Shown here piece after piece: positions 17,506-25,326 of a stretch of 60,675 nt of DNA; the stretch's first letter is position 1, and the number at the start of each line of letters is the position of its first letter. Position numbers and translations under genes: made by a program. The DNA is from an uncultured Collinsella sp. (GTDB taxonomy: Bacteria; Actinomycetota; Coriobacteriia; Coriobacteriales; Coriobacteriaceae): NCBI GenBank assembly GCA_905213265.1, contig CAJMHR010000009.1:1-60675 (forward strand), written 5' to 3'. The notes under the pieces are model-generated. The model was not told the origin of the DNA and ran no database searches. It was given only the letters and a program-made list of their open reading frames with translations.

Positions 17506-18528
17506 ATGCCGGATAACGGGTCAATACAAAAAAGAGACGCGCATGAGATGGCTCATGGGCGTCCTGTCCAGATAACCGAGCACGCGACGGTAACCGAGCT
17601 GCAGCCCAGCCTGTCCGATGTCGTGTGCGCAAACAAAAAGCTGCAGATTGGCTTTATCGTTGTGCTCGTGGTGCTAGCGCTGCTGTCGGGCTTTGTAGCT
17701 CGTCCGCATTTTGCCGATACCAAAACTTGGGACTCCACCATCGAGGTCATCGACCAAAAGAAGGGCAACGTTTTGGCGCTCACGGCTTCATGCGTTGCTC
17801 TATCTGCGGGTATTACGGCGCTGCCGGGTGATACGGGAACGCCGGTTGCCGAGCAGCTCGCACAGCTTTCGGGTAACCTTGGTATTGTGCTTGCCGTGCT
17901 CTACCTAGAGAAATATTTGCTCACGATTTTGTGGTCGGTCGGCTTGGGCATCTTAATCCCGTTTGCGTTGGTGCTCTTTGCAGTGTCGCTCGGCATTCAC
18001 GGGCGCTGGAGCACGAGCGCCGTCCTGCGCCGCGTGGCGACGCGCGTACTGGTGGTTGCCGTGATCGGCATGGCGTTGGTGCCTGCAAGCGTATGGGTGT
18101 CGCAGAAGATCGACGAAACGTATCGCGTAAGTATTGAGCAAGCTGAGCAAAAGGCTGCGGACGCGGCCGACACCACGGGCAAGTCAGCCGAGACCAGCTC
18201 AAAATCGAACAAGAAAAAATCCGAGGCCACGGAGTCCAAAAACGTGCTCGAGCAGTTGACCGATGGGGCATCGAGCCTTGTTACATCGGTAACCAGCGGT
18301 GCTAAGCAGATGACCGACGAGATCGTGCAGCAGGTGACCGACCTCATCGAAGGCGTCATCGTGATGATCGTGACCTCATGTGTGATTCCTCTACTGGTGC
18401 TCGTGGCGTTTCTGTGGCTGGGCCACACCCTGCTGGGGATCGATATCTCCGGTCCCGCGAACTATCTGACGGGTCGTTTCTTGAGCGCTCCGTCCAGACA
18501 TGCCAAGAAGAGCGGGCAGTCTGAGTAG
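17506..18528 (+). CDS. Membrane protein of unknown function
   Basis: 340 residues; family not recognised. A cytoplasmic N-terminal stretch of about 45 residues is followed by hydrophobic helices near 47-64, 88-106, 122-140, 143-165 and 178-198. A polar Ala/Lys/Ser-rich region at about 205-275 (QKAADAADTTGKSAETSSK) comes next, then a last pair of hydrophobic segments near 283-312 and a short basic tail. The polar region looks like an extracytoplasmic or coiled linker. The start is supported by a strong GAGGAGG ribosome site. It is followed by a perfect terminator and sits between lacF and lacA but has its own unit. A transport or sensing role cannot be assigned. Confidence 0.8.
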   Translation: MPDNGSIQKRDAHEMAHGRPVQITEHATVTELQPSLSDVVCANKKLQIGFIVVLVVLALLSGFVARPHFADTKTWDSTIEVIDQKKGNVLALTASCVALSAGITALPGDTGTPVAEQLAQLSGNLGIVLAVLYLEKYLLTILWSVGLGILIPFALVLFAVSLGIHGRWSTSAVLRRVATRVLVVAVIGMALVPASVWVSQKIDETYRVSIEQAEQKAADAADTTGKSAETSSKSNKKKSEATESKNVLEQLTDGASSLVTSVTSGAKQMTDEIVQQVTDLIEGVIVMIVTSCVIPLLVLVAFLWLGHTLLGIDISGPANYLTGRFLSAPSRHAKKSGQSE

Positions 18529-18562
18529 GCGGCAAAGCAATCTTTGGAAGATTAACCGTGAG

Positions 18563-18595
18563 AAGGGCGGCCGAGACATGTTCTCGGCCGCCCTT
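18563..18595 (+). terminator. Terminator of the membrane-protein gene
   Basis: AAGGGCGGCCGAGA pairs with TCTCGGCCGCCCTT across a 5-base loop and is followed by TTGTTTGTT. Confidence 0.9.
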
Positions 18596-18633
18596 TTGTT
18601 TGTTGAACACATGGTCGCTACGTCCGCGCCCGG

Positions 18634-18664
18634 TCCAAACGGTCAGCAATCATCTGTGAACGGT
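18634..18664 (+). promoter_or_regulatory. 21-bp-spaced GGTGAACGGT box pair
   Basis: TCCAAACGGT at 18634 and TGTGAACGGT at 18655 are direct repeats 21 bp apart, upstream of the lacABXC operon. Confidence 0.55.
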
Positions 18665-18665
18665 A

Positions 18666-18741
18666 TTTGTTCAAAAAAGAACAAAGACAAACAAAAAATT
18701 GTTGCAGTCGGTGTTCGAATGTGTTCAAATAAACATGAACA
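18666..18741. promoter_or_regulatory. Inverted-repeat operators upstream of lacA
   Basis: TTTGTTC-6-GAACAAA (18666-18685) and TGTTCA-8-TGAACA (18722-18741) are two perfect dyads sharing GTTC/GAAC half-sites. They lie 95 bp or more before lacA and could bind a regulator specific to the tagatose operon. No LacI operator of the ATG-NNN-ACGT type is present here. Confidence 0.45.
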
Positions 18742-18835
18742 GTGAAGAACCGCACATTCAGATGCCCGGACCTGAACGCGATTCAACACTTCCAAACAGG
18801 AACTACGCACCTGCGTATCTCTCAAGGAGGATGTC

Positions 18836-19264
18836 ATGAGGGTTGTAATCGCTTCCGATGCCGACGGTATGTCGATGAAGGAGTCCATCAAGGAGATGCT
18901 CATCGCCGACGGTCACGAGGTCGTCGACTATTCCGAGACCCCTGCCGCGGACTTTGTTGATTCCGCGACCGCCGTTGCCAAGGACCTGCTGGAGCACAAG
19001 GATTCCCAAGGCTTCGCATTCGATAAGTACGGCGTCGGCTCCTATATGGCCGCCGTCAAGATCAAAGGCATGGTCGTCGCCAACATTTCCGACGAGCGTT
19101 CCGCCTACATGACCCGCGAGCACAACGGCTCGCGCATGGTCACCATGGGCCCGGGCGTTGTGGGCACCGAGGTCGCCAAGAAGATCGCCCGCGAGTTCCT
19201 GCGCGCCCAGTACGCTGGCGGTCGTCACCAGATCCGTGTCGACATGCTCAACAAGATGGCCTAA
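18836..19264 (+). CDS. lacA: Galactose-6-phosphate isomerase, subunit LacA
   Basis: 142 residues, RpiB/LacA/LacB fold. With LacB it converts galactose-6-phosphate to tagatose-6-phosphate, the first step of the tagatose-6-P pathway after LacG. SDERSAYMTR and the C-terminal GGRHQIRVDMLNKM are hallmarks of LacA rather than ribose-5-phosphate isomerase B. Active complexes need both subunits. It is first in the operon lacA-lacB-lacX-lacC, has an excellent ribosome site (AAGGAGG), and is separated from lacB by 63 bp. Confidence 0.93.
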   Translation: MRVVIASDADGMSMKESIKEMLIADGHEVVDYSETPAADFVDSATAVAKDLLEHKDSQGFAFDKYGVGSYMAAVKIKGMVVANISDERSAYMTREHNGSRMVTMGPGVVGTEVAKKIAREFLRAQYAGGRHQIRVDMLNKMA

Positions 19265-19327
19265 CGAGAGCCACCGAGAACTCGAACTTCTACCTCAACT
19301 TGTGAATTCAGACGAAAGGACGTTCTG

Positions 19328-19852
19328 ATGAAGAAGACCATCGCAATCGGTTGCGACCATATCGTTACGGACGAGAAGATCTATCTGGCCGACCGCCTGG
19401 AGCAGGCTGGCTACAAGGTGCTCGACTGCGGCACCTACAGCCACACCCGTACGCACTATCCCATCTACGGCAAGGCCGTGGGCGAGGCTGTTGCCAGCGG
19501 CAAGGCCGACTTTGGCGTGGCCCTGTGCGGCACCGGCATCGGCATCACCAACGCCGTCAACAAGGTTCCCGGCGCCCGCTGCGCCCTGGTCCGCGACATG
19601 ACCTCTGCCCTGTATGCCCGTCGCGAGCTCAACGCCAACATCGTGGGCTTTGGCGGCAAGATCACCGGCGAGTTCCTGATGGCCGATATCATGCTTGCCT
19701 TCCTTGAGGAGCCCTACGAGAAGACTCCCGAGCACGATGCTCTGATCGCCAAGATCGACGCCTGCAATAAGGCCGACGCCGAGGCTCAGGCTGACCCGCA
19801 CTTCTTTGACGAGTTCCTTGAGAAGTGGGACCGCGGCGAGTATCACGACTAA
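19328..19852 (+). CDS. lacB: Galactose-6-phosphate isomerase, subunit LacB
   Basis: 174 residues. The N-terminus IAIGCDHIVTD, the THYPIYGKAVGEAV segment and the catalytic LCGTGIGITNAVNKVPG region, with its Cys, match LacB. It supplies most of the active site of the LacAB isomerase. The C-terminus FDEFLEKWDRGEYHD is also typical. Ribosome site is GAAAGGA. The next gene, lacX, follows after 118 bp that contain no convincing terminator, so the operon probably continues. Confidence 0.93.
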   Translation: MKKTIAIGCDHIVTDEKIYLADRLEQAGYKVLDCGTYSHTRTHYPIYGKAVGEAVASGKADFGVALCGTGIGITNAVNKVPGARCALVRDMTSALYARRELNANIVGFGGKITGEFLMADIMLAFLEEPYEKTPEHDALIAKIDACNKADAEAQADPHFFDEFLEKWDRGEYHD

Positions 19853-19970
19853 GGGGTTCCGGCGTTATTAACTAGTCCGTTGACGGCTCGCGTTTCTGTG
19901 AGGGGGCGCGGGCCGGTTTTCTATCAGCCCTATTGACTCGGTGGGCTGTCGTAAGAAAGGGAAGGCTCCT

Positions 19971-20852
19971 ATGGAGTTTGTTCTTGATAACGGTTCTGTT
20001 CGCGTGGCATTGAGCACGGCTGGCGGATCGTTTACTTCTATTGCGGCCAACGGCCGTGAGTACCTGTGGCAGGGCGACCCGGCGGTGTGGTCGGGCCAGG
20101 CACCCATTTGTTTCCCGATCTGCGGCGGCCTTCGAGACGATCACGCAATGACCATGGGCGGCCGCGAGGTCAAGCTTGCCCGTCACGGCTTTGCGCGCAA
20201 ACAGGAGTGGAAGCTCGAGGAGCAGAGCGACAACATGGTTGCGCTGAGCCTAAGCTCTGCCGACCATGCCGAGTTGCTCGAGCAGTACCCGTATCCGTTT
20301 AAGATCGTTGCTCGTTATACGATCGATTCGGAAAAGGTGGCCGTGTCGTACGAGGTGACCAATGAGGGCACCGAGGACATGCCGTTCTTTGTGGGCGGTC
20401 ACCCTGGCTTTAAGTGCCCGCTTGACGAGGGCGAGTCCTATGACGACTACGAGCTCCGTTTTGAGCAGCGCGAGGCCGCCGAGCTCTGTACTGCCGTTCC
20501 CTCGACGGGCCTGATTGATGTTGAGCATCGCAGCAAGAACCCGATGGTTGGCCATGACCTGCCGCTGACCCACGAACTCTTTGACTTCGCAGAGACCATC
20601 TTTGACGTGCTCGAGAGCCGCGTGGTTACGCTGACCAAGAAAACCGAGGACAAAGGCGTGCGCCTGACGTTCCCCGATATGCCGTACCTGATTGTGTGGA
20701 GCAAGCCCGAGGGCGACTTTGTGGCTGTTGAACCGTGGGGTGGTCTGTCCACCTGCTCCGACGAGGACGATATTCTGGAGCACAAGCGTGGCTGCCTGGT
20801 GGCCAAGCCGGGAGAGACTGTCACTCGCGGCTTTGAGATCGAGATTCTTTAA
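19971..20852 (+). CDS. lacX: Aldose 1-epimerase family protein, LacX-like
   Basis: 293 residues, galactose-mutarotase-like beta-sandwich. Features seen include YLWQGDPAVWSGQAPICFPICGG without the final residues of a GalM signature, RHGFAR, and GGHPGFKCPL with the expected conserved His. It is closer to LacX, the companion of the lactococcal lac operon, than to classical GalM. It probably speeds anomer exchange of a sugar or sugar phosphate, but LacX biochemistry is poorly defined. The ATG at 19971 after AAAGGGAAGG is preferred to the GTG at 19941. It lies between lacB and lacC; a small GGGGCGG/CCGCCCC hairpin (20870-20889) separates it from lacC. Confidence 0.85.
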   Translation: MEFVLDNGSVRVALSTAGGSFTSIAANGREYLWQGDPAVWSGQAPICFPICGGLRDDHAMTMGGREVKLARHGFARKQEWKLEEQSDNMVALSLSSADHAELLEQYPYPFKIVARYTIDSEKVAVSYEVTNEGTEDMPFFVGGHPGFKCPLDEGESYDDYELRFEQREAAELCTAVPSTGLIDVEHRSKNPMVGHDLPLTHELFDFAETIFDVLESRVVTLTKKTEDKGVRLTFPDMPYLIVWSKPEGDFVAVEPWGGLSTCSDEDDILEHKRGCLVAKPGETVTRGFEIEIL

Positions 20853-20905
20853 CGAGTTATCGTATGTTTGGGGCGGGTTATGCCGCCCCGGAACAGGAGT
20901 TCAAC

Positions 20906-21841
20906 ATGATTCTGACCGTTACCATGAACCCGTCGATTGATACGCGCTATCAGCTCGACAAGCTGATCATCGACGATGTTAACCGCGTGACGCCCGAAAA
21001 GACCGCTGGCGGTAAGGGCCTCAACGTGAGCCGCGTGCTGCTGCAGTTGGGCGACGATGTGCTCGCGACCGGGCTGCTCGGCGGCCACATGGGTGCCTAT
21101 ATGGCCGAGCTCATGGATGCCGACGGTGTCAAGAACGACTTTGTGCCCATTGCCGGTGAGACGCGCATCTGCCTGAATATCCTGCACGAGGGCAATCAGA
21201 CCGAGCTGCTGGAGAGCGGCCCGCAGATCGCCCCGGCCGAGCTCGAGGCCTTTACGGCCAAGTTCGCCGAGCTTGCAGCGAAGGCGGACGTTGTGACGCT
21301 TTCGGGCTCGCTGCCGCGTGGCGTCGATGCCGGCTACTATGCCGAGCTCGTCAAGATCGCCGAAGAGGCGGGCGCCAAGGTGCTGCTCGACACCTCGGGT
21401 GCATCACTGGAGGCCGCGCTGGAGTCCGACGCTAAGCTTGAGCTCGTAAAGCCCAACCTGACCGAGATTAACGGCCTGCTGGGTACGTCCTTTACGACCG
21501 ATGATGTCGATGCCCTGCGCGAGGCGCTTGCCGCCGATGACCGCTTTGCCGGTATTCCCTGGGTTGTCGTTTCGATGGGCGCTGCCGGTTCGGTGGGCTT
21601 CCATGAGGGCCGCGCGTTCCGCGCCAAGACGCCCGCGATTGCGGCTGTGAACGCGACGGGTTCCGGTGACTCGACCATCGCCGGCTTTGCGCATGCCATT
21701 GCTGCTGGTGCCGACGATGTCACGGTGCTCAAGACCGCCAATACCTGCGGCAAGCTCAACGCCATGGATCCCAAGACCGGCCATCTGGTCATGGACCGCT
21801 GGGACGAGATCTTCAACAACGTTGAAGTTACGGAGCTTTAG
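20906..21841 (+). CDS. lacC: Tagatose-6-phosphate kinase (PfkB family)
   Basis: 311 residues. It uses ATP to make tagatose-1,6-bisphosphate. The PfkB motifs are present: TMNPSIDTRY and AGGKGLNVSRVL near the N-terminus, and the anion-hole/base motif ATGSGDSTIAGF with the catalytic Asp near residue 254. 1-Phosphofructokinase is a sequence neighbour, but the operon with lacAB and lacX supports tagatose-6-phosphate. The start at 20906 follows ACAGGAG; the upstream ATG at 20864 lacks a ribosome site. Last gene of the operon; a family 1 structured repeat follows directly. Confidence 0.9.
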   Translation: MILTVTMNPSIDTRYQLDKLIIDDVNRVTPEKTAGGKGLNVSRVLLQLGDDVLATGLLGGHMGAYMAELMDADGVKNDFVPIAGETRICLNILHEGNQTELLESGPQIAPAELEAFTAKFAELAAKADVVTLSGSLPRGVDAGYYAELVKIAEEAGAKVLLDTSGASLEAALESDAKLELVKPNLTEINGLLGTSFTTDDVDALREALAADDRFAGIPWVVVSMGAAGSVGFHEGRAFRAKTPAIAAVNATGSGDSTIAGFAHAIAAGADDVTVLKTANTCGKLNAMDPKTGHLVMDRWDEIFNNVEVTEL

Positions 21842-21855
21842 AGTTACGGCGTCGA

Positions 21856-22004
21856 GTTACGGCGTTTTACCAAACGCCGTAACCTGCCGACGCTGCGCGG
21901 GCCGCATTTAGATAATCTGACGTTCAACTTCAAGGGCGCGACCAGAAGGTCAGCGCCCTTTCGTTTCACGTCACCTTGTCTCAAATGCGGCCCGCTCGCT
22001 GTCG
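21856..22004 (-). repeat. Structured nested-hairpin element, family 1, copy 1
   Basis: On the minus strand the element reads as an outer stem (21897-21909 with 21983-21995, 13 bp perfect), conserved loop AAGG, a TGACGT/ACGTCA stem (21918-21923 with 21968-21973), conserved GAAACGA and GAAGTTGA loops, an inner AAGGGCGC stem (21932-21960), then a terminal hairpin GTTACGGCGTTT/AAACGCCGTAAC (21856-21883). It sits between the convergent lacC and ATPase genes. The inner stem followed by TTTCGTTT on the plus strand may also terminate lacC. Confidence 0.85.
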
Positions 22005-22049
22005 TTTCCAAGACATCGGCGTTGCCTTGCTTCGGGAATGCGGCAGATA

Positions 22050-22088
22050 GGGACGTTCCTTTTTTGCCGGCAGTTTGGGACACTCCTT
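22050..22088. repeat. Flanking direct repeat, left copy
   Basis: A 39-bp sequence starting GGGACGTTCC and containing TGCCGGCAGTTTGG. It matches 34 of 39 bases of the copy at 23559-23597 on the other side of the ATPase gene. Confidence 0.7.
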
Positions 22089-22111
22089 ACGGGGCACCCC
22101 CTCCACAGCGC

Positions 22112-23413
22112 CTATGCCAGCTTGTCGATTTGCCCAATCTCCCAGAGCGGAATATTGACGAGCGTGCCTTCGTCTCTATATGCCGCTAACGATGTTCTCA
22201 CGCAGCGCTCGAGCTTGAACTTCTCGCAGGCAATCCTCAGGCTCTTTGCTTTGAGATTCTCTGCCGCCTTGACCTCGAGCGGAAGCACGGTCCCCGCATG
22301 GTCGACGGCAAAGTCAGTCTCTGCATTGCCGGAGGAGGATGACCAATACGCGGGAGTATTGCCTTGGAGCAAAAGCTCCTGTGCGACGTATTGCTCGGTC
22401 AGCGAGCCTTTGAACTCCGTAAAAACAGCGGGCCCGTTCAGAACAATGGCTGGCGTGAGGCCGGAGAGTGCTCCGAGGATGCCGGTGTCGATGCAGAACA
22501 GCTTGAAGCCCGAGAGATCCTCGTAGCTTGTGAGCGGTGCTCTTAGGGCGGAAACACGTGGTACCTTATGAACGATTCCATAGTCCATGAGCCACTGGAG
22601 GCTTTCCTCAAAATCGCGTGCGCGCGCCCCGGGACGAAGCGCGCCGTAGACGAACTTCTTGTTTTCCTTTGCGAGCTGGCCGGGAAGGGATTTCCAAACC
22701 AGCCTCATGCGCTCGACGATGCGGGCTGGCGCATGCTTGCCAAAATCGGATTCATAAGCTTCGATGATTTGCTGCTGAAGCCTGCGGGCCTCGATGAAAT
22801 CGTGGGAGGCGGCGAAAGCGGAGACAACTTCTGGCATGCCACCGACAACGAGGTATTCCTTGAGCAGGCGCTCGAGCTTTTCGGAAACATTCGCCAGCAG
22901 GTCCATGTCTGCGGCAAGGATGGCATCTGCGAGCGGATCGCCATCGACGGCACGAACGAACTCGACAAACCCCATGGGGCGCATGGTAAGCTGGTCGATC
23001 TTGCCGACGGGGAACGACTCGTTTTCGCGTCGGAGCGCGAGCCCCATATAGGAGCCGGCTGCCATGATATGGTATTCCGGCGCCAGCTCGTTGAAGTATT
23101 TGAGCGAGGTGATGCCACGCGGTGCCTCTTGGATTTCGTCGAAGATGATGAGCGTGTCTGTCGGCGTTATGGTCTGGCCGCGCAGGAGCTCTATCTGGGA
23201 GATGATGCGTTTGGGGTCAAGGCTTCCGTCGAACAGCGAACGTGCGCCCGGTTCGAGCATAAAGTCAAAGCGGATGACGTTTTGATACTGCTGGCCTGCG
23301 AATTCGTTGAGAAGCCAGGTTTTTCCCGTCTGGCGGGCCCCCTTAAGCAGGAGGGGCTTGCGGTTTGCCCTAGATTTCCAAGCGATGAGTTCGTCCATTA
23401 GCTGTCGCTGCAT
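22112..23413 (-). CDS. AAA ATPase with DUF4143 domain
   Basis: 433 residues. Residues about 15-150 form an AAA_14-type ATPase with Walker A GARQTGKT (25-32) and Walker B LIIFDE (Asp92, Glu93). The C-terminal half is a DUF4143-type domain with a PD-(D/E)xK-like arrangement (ETDFAV near 370 and PLEVKA about 20 residues later), suggesting a nuclease-like fold. Such proteins are widespread in gut bacteria in many copies and have no settled function; roles in mobile DNA or nucleoprotein handling have been proposed. The gene is flanked by 39-bp direct repeats and preceded by tandem 33-bp repeats, consistent with an inserted unit. Start after GGGGGC. Confidence 0.88.
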   Translation of the reverse strand: MQRQLMDELIAWKSRANRKPLLLKGARQTGKTWLLNEFAGQQYQNVIRFDFMLEPGARSLFDGSLDPKRIISQIELLRGQTITPTDTLIIFDEIQEAPRGITSLKYFNELAPEYHIMAAGSYMGLALRRENESFPVGKIDQLTMRPMGFVEFVRAVDGDPLADAILAADMDLLANVSEKLERLLKEYLVVGGMPEVVSAFAASHDFIEARRLQQQIIEAYESDFGKHAPARIVERMRLVWKSLPGQLAKENKKFVYGALRPGARARDFEESLQWLMDYGIVHKVPRVSALRAPLTSYEDLSGFKLFCIDTGILGALSGLTPAIVLNGPAVFTEFKGSLTEQYVAQELLLQGNTPAYWSSSSGNAETDFAVDHAGTVLPLEVKAAENLKAKSLRIACEKFKLERCVRTSLAAYRDEGTLVNIPLWEIGQIDKLA

Positions 23414-23441
23414 ACTGCCCCCTAACGATCATGGTTAGTAT

Positions 23442-23458
23442 AAGACCGTTTCGGTCTT
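23442..23458 (-). promoter_or_regulatory. Promoter/operator dyad of the ATPase gene
   Basis: AAGACCGTTTCGGTCTT forms a 7-bp dyad. On the minus strand it lies directly before TATACT, a good -10 candidate, so it may be an operator over the promoter. Confidence 0.45.
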
Positions 23459-23459
23459 T

Positions 23460-23546
23460 CCATCGAAAAATGTGGGAGTAAACCACGTTTTTCCATCGAA
23501 TAATGTGGGAGGTAACCACGTTTTTCCAACGAATAATGTGGGGTTT
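23460..23546. repeat. Tandem 33-bp direct repeats upstream of the ATPase gene
   Basis: CCATCGAAAAATGTGGG starts at 23460, CCATCGAATAATGTGGG at 23493 and CCAACGAATAATGTGGG at 23526, a strict 33-bp period over about 2.7 units. Each full unit contains GTGG-7-CCAC, a small hairpin. The third copy is truncated. Confidence 0.8.
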
Positions 23547-23558
23547 AGGTCGGCACCT

Positions 23559-23597
23559 GGGGCGCTCCTTCTCTGCCGGCAGTTTGGAACACTCCTT
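23559..23597. repeat. Flanking direct repeat, right copy
   Basis: Partner of 22050-22088, differing at five positions. The two repeats bracket about 1.5 kb that holds the ATPase gene and its 33-bp repeats. Confidence 0.7.
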
Positions 23598-23697
23598 GTT
23601 TTGGTGCAAATTAGCTACCCTTGCATCAGAAAACGGCGCCGTTGTCGTGTAGGTGGCTATGTCGTGGGGGCTGCCGTTGAGCGTCCGGGTCTGTGCT

Positions 23698-25326
23698 CTA
23701 CAGCGAGTCGATAAAGCGCTGCTGGGCGGCGCGGCCGGCTTCGTCCCACTTAAAGACGCCGGCGTTGTCGAGCACGTGGCCAAACACCACGCCCACCTCC
23801 TCGTGCAGGATATCGATGGCGTTGTCGGTCGTAAGTTCATCGGCGCGGCGTGCAAAGACATCCTCGGCCCATGCGGCGTGGCTGCGGCAAAGGTCGTCGC
23901 CCTCGAGTGCGGCGCCAAGGTCGTAGCTTGCGTCGACCTTGGCGGCCAGCAGGTGCTCGCGGACGGCGCCGAGCTCGGGAACCAGGCGTGGCGGCAAAAT
24001 GGCCAGGCCCATGACCTCGATCAGGCCGATGTTCTCCTTCTTAATGTGGTGGTACTCGGCATGCGGGTGGAATACGCCCAGCGGATGCTCGTCAGTCGTG
24101 ATGTTGCAGCGAAGCGCCAAGTAGGCCTCGTAGATTTCGCCGCCGGCATTGCCGCGGGAGTCGACGCGGCGGATGACGGGCGTCACGGTGTTGTGCGCCA
24201 CGCCATCGGCTGTGTGCGCGACGACGCCAACCGACTCATCGGTCCACTCGCGCCAGGCAAGGATAATCTTCTCGGCGGCGTCGAGCAGCTGGGCGCGGTC
24301 GTGCGAACGCAGTCGCAGCACCGAGAGCGGCCACTGCAACACGGTACCGCTGACCTGGTCAAAGCCGGGCACGCTAAACTGCGAGACCTCAGCGGCGTGC
24401 ATCATGGGGAACTCGTGTGCGCCGCCCTGGAAGTGGTCGTGCGACAAGATCGAGCCGCCCACGATGGGCAGGTCGGCGTTGGAGCCAATGAAATAGTGCG
24501 GGAACAGGTCCACAAAGTCGAGCAGGCAGGTCAGGCCCTTGCGGTCGACGTGCATCGGACGATGCTCGGAGCTCATGGCAATGCAGTGCTCGTTAAAGTA
24601 CGCGTACGGGCTGTACTGGAAGCCCCAGCGCTCGCCATTAAGCTGAATGGGAATAACGCGCAGATTCTGGCGGGCGGGATGGGCGCCGCCGTCGGCTGCG
24701 GCGGAGCGTCCGGGATAGCCCTCGTTTTCGATGCAGAGCTGGCAGGCGGGATACTTCTCGCCCGTGTTCTTGGCTGCACCTGCCACAGCGATATCTCGCG
24801 GGTCCTTCTCGGGCTTGGACAGGTTGATGGTAATCTCCAGGTCGCCCCAGTTGGTTGGGGTGTTCCATTTGATGTTGCGCGCGATGGCGGCACGACGCAC
24901 GTAGCCGGCGTCGCAGCACAGGCCGTAGAACCAGTCAGTTGCGGCGCGGGGCTCGTTGACGCCCATGCGGCCGTTGAATTCCTCGTTTACAACCGAAGGC
25001 CTCGGCATGAGCGCGCCCATGATGCGCATGGCGATGCGGTCGCGGCCCGACGCCGTGTCCTCGGCGGCGCCGTTGGCAACGGCGGTCTCGGAAAGCGCGG
25101 CAAGCGTGCCTTCAAGGTCAAAGTCGGGCAAGGTATCGGGGTGCAAGAGCGAGAGTTTCTCAACCTGGAGCGCCCAGGCCATATCGAGCGCGGGCCCCGT
25201 AGCGCCGATGCACTCCAAAATGGTGTTGTATGCCCAGATGCGGTCGTCCTGGCCGATCATCGATCGGTGGATGGCGTACTCGATCAGGTTCTGTGCGGCC
25301 TCGCGCACGTCAGTCATTACAGCCAT
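23698..25326 (-). CDS. galT: UDP-glucose-hexose-1-phosphate uridylyltransferase (class II GalT)
   Basis: 542 residues, class II (Gram-positive) GalT length, slightly long. It exchanges UMP between UDP-glucose and galactose-1-phosphate in the Leloir pathway. SEHRPMHV and GGSILSHDHFQGGAH contain the expected conserved His cluster. It overlaps the end of galK by 10 bases (25317-25326), indicating translational coupling. A second ATG at 25317, overlapping the galK stop, is an alternative start. No galE is present in the window, so UDP-galactose recycling must be encoded elsewhere. The ATPase island begins just downstream. Confidence 0.93.
   Translation of the reverse strand: MAVMTDVREAAQNLIEYAIHRSMIGQDDRIWAYNTILECIGATGPALDMAWALQVEKLSLLHPDTLPDFDLEGTLAALSETAVANGAAEDTASGRDRIAMRIMGALMPRPSVVNEEFNGRMGVNEPRAATDWFYGLCCDAGYVRRAAIARNIKWNTPTNWGDLEITINLSKPEKDPRDIAVAGAAKNTGEKYPACQLCIENEGYPGRSAAADGGAHPARQNLRVIPIQLNGERWGFQYSPYAYFNEHCIAMSSEHRPMHVDRKGLTCLLDFVDLFPHYFIGSNADLPIVGGSILSHDHFQGGAHEFPMMHAAEVSQFSVPGFDQVSGTVLQWPLSVLRLRSHDRAQLLDAAEKIILAWREWTDESVGVVAHTADGVAHNTVTPVIRRVDSRGNAGGEIYEAYLALRCNITTDEHPLGVFHPHAEYHHIKKENIGLIEVMGLAILPPRLVPELGAVREHLLAAKVDASYDLGAALEGDDLCRSHAAWAEDVFARRADELTTDNAIDILHEEVGVVFGHVLDNAGVFKWDEAGRAAQQRFIDSL

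Noticed and set aside
20906..21841. 1-Phosphofructokinase (fruK)
   Set aside because: The family is shared, but the operon with lacA, lacB and lacX and the absence of a fructose PTS favour tagatose-6-phosphate kinase.
23460..23546. 33-bp direct repeats as a CRISPR array
   Set aside because: The repeats are contiguous with no unique spacers, fewer than three copies, and no cas genes are nearby.
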